DNA of 9,707 bases, from positions 1-9,707 of the forward strand of contig JAUYSF010000158.1 of the NCBI GenBank assembly GCA_030696435.1, written 5' to 3'. How positions within the stretch are numbered: the stretch's first letter is position 1; every line of letters begins with the position of its first letter. A program made the position numbers and the translations under genes. The notes under the pieces were generated by a model that saw only the letters and a program-made list of their open reading frames with translations, did no database searches and was not told the DNA's origin. Source of the DNA: Desulfoprunum sp. GTDB taxonomy: Bacteria > Desulfobacterota > Desulfobulbia > Desulfobulbales > Desulfocapsaceae. Shown here in pieces: positions 5,810-9,707 of the stretch.

Positions 5810-7954
5810 ATGGTATCAGAGATGGTGAGTGCTCAACAGTACAAATTGGTGGCAAGTTGTGCGGCCGGACTTGAAAGCCTGGTTGCGAGGGAGGTGGGGT
5901 CTTTTGCAGGTCAGGATATAACCACGGCAAAAGGGGTGGTCGGCTGGCTTGGAACACTTGAGAGCGGCTACAGGGCCTGCCTTTGGTCACGATTTTCCTC
6001 CAGAATCTTTCTGCAGGTTGATCACTTCGAGGTGGCAAACGAGGAGGCACTTTACTCAGGTTGCAAATTAATTGCCTGGGAGGAGCATCTGGGGTTGGGT
6101 ACAACCTTTGCTGTTGACTGCACCCTTTCGGGCGAATCGGCCCTCACTCATAGCCGCTTTGCCGCCCTGCGATTGAAAGACGCCCTTGTTGATTCATTCA
6201 GGGAACGCACAGGAGAGCGCCCTTCGGTTGATGCAGATCGCCCTGATATCCGAATCCATCTGCACATTGAAGGGAGTTTGGCAACTGTTTCGCTTGACCT
6301 TTCAGGGGAGAGCTTACACCGCAGAGGCTATCGAGTTACCGGGTGTGTCGCTCCCCTCAAGGAGACTCTTGCTGCTGCCATTGTCGCCCTGAGCGGCTGG
6401 CTTGATGACGATACACCGCCCACCCTGCTTGATCCAATGTGTGGAACCGGCACCTTGCTGATAGAGGCCGCTCTGATGTTTGGCGATTCAGCACCCGGTT
6501 TGTCCCGGAGTTCTTTCGGTTTTATGGGCTGGAGGCAGCACGATGCCCGGCTTTGGGAGCGTCTGGTGGAAGAGGCCGTTGCCCGGGAAGAGGTAGGCTT
6601 GTCCCGGAAATGGCCTGTTTTTCTCGGTTATGATGCGGATCCTCGGGTGGTAGCTGCCGCCAGAAAGAATATCGAGAAGGCTGGTCTAGAAGATTTTATC
6701 AGAGTGAAACAGGCAGAACTGGCTCGACTACAGCCACCATCCCATACCGGCCTGCTGCTCTCCAATCTTCCCTATGGGGAGCGCCTTTCAGAAACCGAAG
6801 AGGTGAGCTATCTCTATCGAGCCTTTGGCCGGATCGTGCGGGAGAGATTTGGCGGATGGAAAATCGGGGTATTTATTTCGAACCCGGACCTAATCGACAG
6901 TTTTGCCCTTTCCTGGACCGAAAAATTCCGGCTCTACAATGGCGCGCTTCCTTGTCGGTTATTACTCGGATCGGCCCCGGATGCTCCTGATCAGCCCTTT
7001 AGGTGGCCGATGAAGAGCTGTTCTGGTGAAAGTGAGTTTGCCAATCGCCTTGGCAAAAACATGAAGAAATTCCTGAAGTGGTCGGACAAAGAAGGAATCA
7101 CCTGTTTCAGGGTCTATGACCGTGATCTGCCTGAATTCAATATCAGCATTGACCTGTACGGGAAATGGGTCCATGTTCAGGAATATGCCCCGCCAAAAAC
7201 CATCGAGCCTGAACTGGCAAGTGCCAGATTTACTCTTGCTCTACATGATATACGCGAAGTACTCGGGGTGAAACGGGACAGGATATTCATTAAGACCCGG
7301 CAGCGACAGAAGGGTAGTGAGCAGTATCAGCAAAAGGACAGCCGCAAAAAAATGTATGAGGTTCGGGAAGGGGAGTGCAGTTTCCTCGTGAATTTTACAG
7401 ATTATCTTGATACCGGTCTGTTTCTCGATAACAGGCCCATCAGATTGCGTATAGCCAGGGAAGCCTTGGGTAAGAAGTTCCTCAATCTCTTTGGCTATTC
7501 AGGAACGGCCAGCGTGCATGCTGCCATGGGCGGGGCCCAGACCACGACAACCGTGGACCTGTCGGCCAACTATTTGAACTGGACCCGGCTGAATCTTGCT
7601 CTCAATGGTTTTTCGGAAACGGCTCATGGCATTGTCAAGGCTGACTGCCTGCAGTGGCTTGAGGAGAATCAGGCACAATATGATCTCATCTTTGTCGACC
7701 CGCCGACGTTTTCCAACACTAAAAAAGAAAAACGTGTGTTTGACGTCCAGCGTGACCATGTCCATCTCATCAAGTTGGCAATGGAACACCTTGAGCCTGG
7801 AGGGCAACTCATTTTTTCCACTAATTTTAGAATGTTTTCGTTGGATAATACTGTACAGGATTTCTTTGATATAAAAGATATTACAAGAGAATCAATCCCT
7901 TTTGATTTCTCTAGAAACCAAAGAATACATCAATGTTGGGAATTACGGAAATGA
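5810..7954 (+). CDS. rlmKL: Fused 23S rRNA m2G2445 / m7G2069 methyltransferase RlmKL
   Basis: A 714-residue bifunctional enzyme, close to the roughly 700 residues of the E. coli protein (rlmL, formerly ycbY). The N-terminal half has a THUMP RNA-binding region (about 60-165) and the RlmL methyltransferase: SAM-binding LLDPMCGTGTLLIEAALM (206-223), FLGYDADPRV (271-280), and a catalytic-type motif SNLPYGERL (318-326), where most homologues have NPPYGERL. The C-terminal half is RlmK: YLDTGLFLDNRPIR (532-545), FLNLFGYSGTASVHAA (557-572), TVDLSANYLNWTRLN (581-595), IFVDPPTFSNTKK (627-639) and SRNQRIHQCW near the end. Together they methylate G2445 and G2069 (E. coli numbering) during 50S assembly. 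Two in-frame ATGs, 5810 and 5822, compete; neither has a clear ribosome-binding site. The last 45 or so codons are markedly AT-rich (about 29% G+C over 7811-7950, by hand count), yet the protein remains family-like. Confidence 0.95.
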   Translation: MVSEMVSAQQYKLVASCAAGLESLVAREVGSFAGQDITTAKGVVGWLGTLESGYRACLWSRFSSRIFLQVDHFEVANEEALYSGCKLIAWEEHLGLGTTFAVDCTLSGESALTHSRFAALRLKDALVDSFRERTGERPSVDADRPDIRIHLHIEGSLATVSLDLSGESLHRRGYRVTGCVAPLKETLAAAIVALSGWLDDDTPPTLLDPMCGTGTLLIEAALMFGDSAPGLSRSSFGFMGWRQHDARLWERLVEEAVAREEVGLSRKWPVFLGYDADPRVVAAARKNIEKAGLEDFIRVKQAELARLQPPSHTGLLLSNLPYGERLSETEEVSYLYRAFGRIVRERFGGWKIGVFISNPDLIDSFALSWTEKFRLYNGALPCRLLLGSAPDAPDQPFRWPMKSCSGESEFANRLGKNMKKFLKWSDKEGITCFRVYDRDLPEFNISIDLYGKWVHVQEYAPPKTIEPELASARFTLALHDIREVLGVKRDRIFIKTRQRQKGSEQYQQKDSRKKMYEVREGECSFLVNFTDYLDTGLFLDNRPIRLRIAREALGKKFLNLFGYSGTASVHAAMGGAQTTTTVDLSANYLNWTRLNLALNGFSETAHGIVKADCLQWLEENQAQYDLIFVDPPTFSNTKKEKRVFDVQRDHVHLIKLAMEHLEPGGQLIFSTNFRMFSLDNTVQDFFDIKDITRESIPFDFSRNQRIHQCWELRK

Positions 7955-8004
7955 TGTATCGCATCATTTTGATATACGAAAGGCAGGGTATGCAGACCCG
8001 TTTT
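7949..8004 (+). terminator. Weak terminator-like hairpins after rlmKL
   Basis: Two small hairpins follow one another. The first pairs AAATGATG (7949-7956, spanning the rlmKL stop codon) with CATCATTT (7962-7969) around a 5-nt loop and ends in a run of T. The second pairs GGGT (7986-7989) with ACCC (7996-7999) and is followed by G and TTTT (8001-8004). Each is weak; together they may end the rlmKL transcript. Confidence 0.35.
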
Positions 8005-8030
8005 AATCTTTAAGAAGTATTCCTATTAAT

Positions 8031-8059
8031 TTTTCAAGAAACGGAGATCGTGCTATCAT
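8031..8059 (+). promoter_or_regulatory. Possible promoter for the receiver-Hpt-kinase genes
   Basis: TTTTCA (8031-8036) and TATCAT (8054-8059; 5 of 6 to the -10 consensus) are 17 nt apart, inside the 232-nt gap between rlmKL and the receiver gene. Transcription would start near 8066 and leave a leader of about 120 nt. The -35 match is poor. The leader holds short complementary stretches, GAGATC (8044-8049) with GATCTC (8104-8109) and GGGAT (8071-8075) with ATCCC (8113-8117), but no riboswitch I recognise. Confidence 0.3.
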
Positions 8060-8186
8060 ATAAACAAACGGGGATTGGCAATATGTTTTACGCTTTCTCC
8101 GGTGATCTCTATATCCCTGACTGTTGTTGAAGCCTGGTATCCCGCTGATAGTGCGTTTGTCAGGATTATGTACTAAGGGAGTAACT

Positions 8187-8585
8187 ATGAAGACCTTAAT
8201 TGTTGAAGATGATTTTCTTTCTCGTTCGCTACTTTCTACTCTGTTGTCCGAATATGGCATTTGCCATGTTGCAGTAAATGGCCGGGAGGCCTTGAATGCC
8301 GTGGAAAGGGGGTTTGTGGAGAATGATCCCTATGACCTGATATGTCTTGATATCATGATGCCTATCATGGATGGGCAACAGGCTCTGCAGGAAATACGTA
8401 AGTTGGAAGAGCAGCATGGCATTATGGGACTCGATACAACAAAGGTTATCATGGTCACGGCAGCCGATGATTCGAAAAATATCATGAAGGCCTTTCGCCA
8501 GGGGCAATGTGAGGCCTACCTCACCAAACCTCTGGACAGGGAAAAACTGATGACCCATATTAAAGATCTTGGTTTGATAGAATAA
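8187..8585 (+). CDS. Single-domain (CheY-like) response regulator
   Basis: A 132-residue receiver domain with no output domain. The acidic pocket is E7/D8 in LIVEDDF, the phosphoacceptor is D55 in LICLDIMMPIMDG, T91 is in MVTAADD, and K114 is in YLTKP. The segment between about 70 and 86 (EIRKLEEQHGIMGLDTTK) is longer than in CheY; as far as I recall this resembles a receiver subfamily common in deltaproteobacteria that carries a CEAYLxKP motif. The start is ATG at 8187, with AAGGGAG at 8176-8181; an upstream TTG at 8124 in the same frame has no comparable site and would add a tail outside the receiver fold. With no DNA-binding or enzymatic domain, it probably shuttles phosphate or acts by protein contact. 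An Hpt gene and a histidine kinase follow on the same strand, so it is likely the intermediate receiver of a phosphorelay. Confidence 0.93.
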   Translation: MKTLIVEDDFLSRSLLSTLLSEYGICHVAVNGREALNAVERGFVENDPYDLICLDIMMPIMDGQQALQEIRKLEEQHGIMGLDTTKVIMVTAADDSKNIMKAFRQGQCEAYLTKPLDREKLMTHIKDLGLIE

Positions 8586-8593
8586 GTTATCAG

Positions 8594-8603
8594 TGAGGCC
8601 TCA
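8594..8603. repeat. Perfect 10-bp palindrome between receiver and Hpt genes
   Basis: TGAGGCCTCA is a perfect palindrome lying 9 nt after the receiver stop codon, in the 113-nt gap before the Hpt gene. It could be an operator half, a processing hairpin seed, or chance. No T-run follows it. Nothing else stands out in this gap. Confidence 0.35.
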
Positions 8604-8698
8604 TGCTATGACCGGCAGGATTTGGCATGAATTGAGAAAATGTCAGAAAGTCTAAGATGGTTTTGTCCTTCCACTTCAGAGTTGGATACTAAAAGAGC

Positions 8699-9079
8699 AT
8701 GAGTCTCAATGACACAATGACGCCGTGGTACGTAATGTTTGAGCAACCACCTCCGCCACCCCTTGATCTTGAAACCCTTCGCAACCATTTCAGGAATGTC
8801 TATAAGCTGAAAGATGAGCAGGTTGAGTTTATGATCAGAAGTGCTTCCCAGTCGCTTCAGACAGCTCTTGCCTCTGCCGAACAGGCTTTAGCAAGTGACA
8901 ACCTCTGTGCCGCTCTGTCCCCGGTTGCTCATAGTTTTAAGGGGCTTTTTCTCAATATGGGAGAGAGTGAATGGGCTTCCCTTGCCAGAGCTATGGAGCA
9001 GGCAACAAAAGCCGGCCAATTGCATGAATATGCGGCAGTGGTGCAGAAAATACGGCAAGGGGTTTCCATCGTGATTTGA
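8699..9079 (+). CDS. Freestanding histidine phosphotransfer (Hpt) protein with poly-proline N-terminus
   Basis: A 126-residue protein that reads as a single Hpt four-helix domain after a short N-terminal tail. The phosphorylatable histidine is most likely H78 in VAHSFKGLFLNMGESEWASLARAMEQA, which follows the Hpt pattern of H-S/T-x-K-G, then a Gly turn, then a second helix starting with a Leu-Ala pair. The N-terminal 22 residues include five consecutive prolines (17-21). Family role: relaying phosphate between receiver domains in a multi-step phosphorelay. The start is ATG at 8699; only AAAAGAG lies before it. A second in-frame ATG at 8717 would still keep the proline run. It follows a single-domain receiver and precedes a histidine kinase, which supports the call. 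Without a search the Hpt assignment rests on the motif and context. Confidence 0.8.
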   Translation: MSLNDTMTPWYVMFEQPPPPPLDLETLRNHFRNVYKLKDEQVEFMIRSASQSLQTALASAEQALASDNLCAALSPVAHSFKGLFLNMGESEWASLARAMEQATKAGQLHEYAAVVQKIRQGVSIVI

Positions 9080-9433
9080 GACTGCAAGTAGAGCTGAACT
9101 GCTGCAGTATTCTGAGCAGGAAGAGGTTTGATCTTGGACCTTCGATGAGGCACAAAATCAGCAGTCTTTCCGTAGTGTTGGAGACTACTGATTTCTATTC
9201 TGAGAGAGACCGACAAACGCAGGGCTGGATTGAGAAATGGAAGACGGATCTCCTTTTCGTGAGGCGCATCGAAAGCTGCTTCTCAAAAGGCCGCTCAACA
9301 ACACACTGGTTGTCTAAGTCAATGTTTGTTCTGTACCTTTTTTTTTATTCTGGTAAGTTGTTGCAATGGAGCATTGTCGGGATGTCACCATTTGCAGGTG
9401 ATGGACGAAGGGGAACCTCATAGACAATTGGAG
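9080..9433 (+). other. Gene-free stretch between Hpt and histidine kinase
   Basis: About 350 nt with no convincing gene. It holds an imperfect inverted repeat (9155-9194), a run of nine T (9338-9346), and a small hairpin TCACC/GGTGA (9385-9401). An open frame of 115 codons from a TTG overlapping the Hpt stop (9076-9423) lacks a ribosome-binding site and recognisable motifs. The kinase frame itself is open back to 9263 and encodes a Cys/Phe-rich hydrophobic stretch around 9320-9390, but no start with a ribosome-binding site is seen there. Confidence 0.5.
9155..9194. repeat. 13-position inverted repeat (hairpin) downstream of Hpt
   Basis: AAATCAGCAGTCT (9155-9167) is complementary to AGACTACTGATTT (9182-9194) at 12 of 13 positions, with a 14-nt loop. 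The odd position is C-A on the plus strand and G-U on the minus strand. It begins about 75 nt after the Hpt stop codon. On the plus strand the flank is only loosely T-rich (CTATTCT), so it is a weak terminator candidate at best; a 3' stability element or protein site is also possible. Confidence 0.5.
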
Positions 9434-9448
9434 ATGGAGGGTGTTCGC

Positions 9449-9707
9449 GTGTCAGAGACAAAAAAACATCAGCAACAGATTGAAGCTCTGCATGAGCAGA
9501 TGAGCACGCAGAAAAAAGCCAATGCCTTCCTCAGAGAGCAGGTTAAAAAATCGATTCTTACCGGAGAAAAACCTGGTTCGGTAGTGGAAAACGTACTGAT
9601 TGACGATGAGGTGAAACGAAGAACCCGGGAGTTGCAGGCGGCCCTGGAGCAGGCTGAAAGTACTAATCGGCTCAAAGGGGAGTTTTTAGAAAACATGAGC
9701 CACGAGA
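9449..9707 (+). CDS. Histidine kinase, N-terminal part (cut by window end)
   Basis: The frame runs off the right edge at residue 86. It opens with a hydrophilic, Gln/Glu/Lys-rich helical, probably coiled-coil region and reaches the HisKA H-box: LKGEFLENMSHE, with the phosphorylatable histidine codon at 9701-9703 (H85), closely resembling the common KSEFLANMSHE. There is no signal peptide or membrane span after the chosen start, so the visible part is cytoplasmic. The start chosen is GTG at 9449 because GGAGG at 9436-9440 lies 8 nt upstream; in-frame ATGs at 9434 and 9401 are alternatives with poorer sites. The H-box type is typical of hybrid kinases, so receiver domains may follow outside the window. 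With the upstream receiver and Hpt genes it forms a probable phosphorelay. Confidence 0.85.
   Translation, partial: MSETKKHQQQIEALHEQMSTQKKANAFLREQVKKSILTGEKPGSVVENVLIDDEVKRRTRELQAALEQAESTNRLKGEFLENMSHE

Noticed and set aside
7955..8186. c-di-GMP (GEMM) riboswitch upstream of the signalling genes
   Set aside because: I looked for the conserved core of that class because of the HD-GYP gene nearby and did not find it.
8608..8655. Tiny 15-codon frame (MTGRIWHELRKCQKV) between receiver and Hpt
   Set aside because: Too short to judge, with only a marginal upstream GAGG; likely chance.
9338..9346. Run of nine T as a rho-independent terminator
   Set aside because: No stable stem ends directly before it.
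9076..9423. 115-codon plus-strand frame after Hpt
   Set aside because: It has a TTG start overlapping the Hpt stop, no ribosome-binding site, odd composition and no family feature; not strong enough to call a gene.
9326..9448. Upstream TTG start giving the kinase a hydrophobic N-terminal segment
   Set aside because: There is no ribosome-binding site before 9326, while the GTG at 9449 has GGAGG at good spacing.

Overview
The window looks like a chromosomal segment of a moderately GC-rich Gram-negative bacterium, most likely a deltaproteobacterium (Desulfobacterota, perhaps Desulfobulbales-like). The reasons are a GatCAB amidotransferase operon joined to hisC and cmk, an outer-membrane Pal lipoprotein, a full-length fused RlmKL rRNA methyltransferase, and an abundance of freestanding receiver, HD-GYP and Hpt signalling proteins. 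The taxonomic guess is inference from gene content; no marker gene in the window settles it.

Layout. (1) 14-1120 (+): a REC-HD-GYP response regulator, probably a c-di-GMP phosphodiesterase. (2) 1167-4836 (+): gatC, gatA, hisC and cmk, closely spaced in one orientation. These are housekeeping genes for tRNA amidation, histidine biosynthesis and CMP/dCMP phosphorylation. hisC and cmk overlap by 8 nt. (3) 4837-4897: a short convergent gap with a strong stem-loop. (4) 4898-5488 (-): a pal-type OmpA-domain lipoprotein. (5) 5489-5809: a divergent control region with a good sigma-70-type promoter for pal, an extended -10 for the next gene, and a long inverted repeat between them. (6) 5810-7954 (+): rlmKL. 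(7) 7955-9707 (+): a dispersed phosphorelay made of a CheY-like single-domain receiver, a freestanding Hpt protein with a poly-proline N-terminal segment, and the start of a soluble histidine kinase cut by the window edge just past its H-box.

Working together. The housekeeping block is ordinary. The signalling genes are the accessory part: the kinase, receiver and Hpt module at the right end have the domains for a multi-step phosphorelay encoded as separate proteins, and the REC-HD-GYP protein at the left end could be a c-di-GMP output of a similar pathway. A link between the two ends is conjecture. I see no insertion sequence, CRISPR array, tRNA or rRNA. I found no clearly new system; the most unusual points are the split phosphorelay, the inverted repeat at 5635-5693, the abrupt GC drop at the 3' end of rlmKL, and the structured gene-free stretch at 9080-9433.
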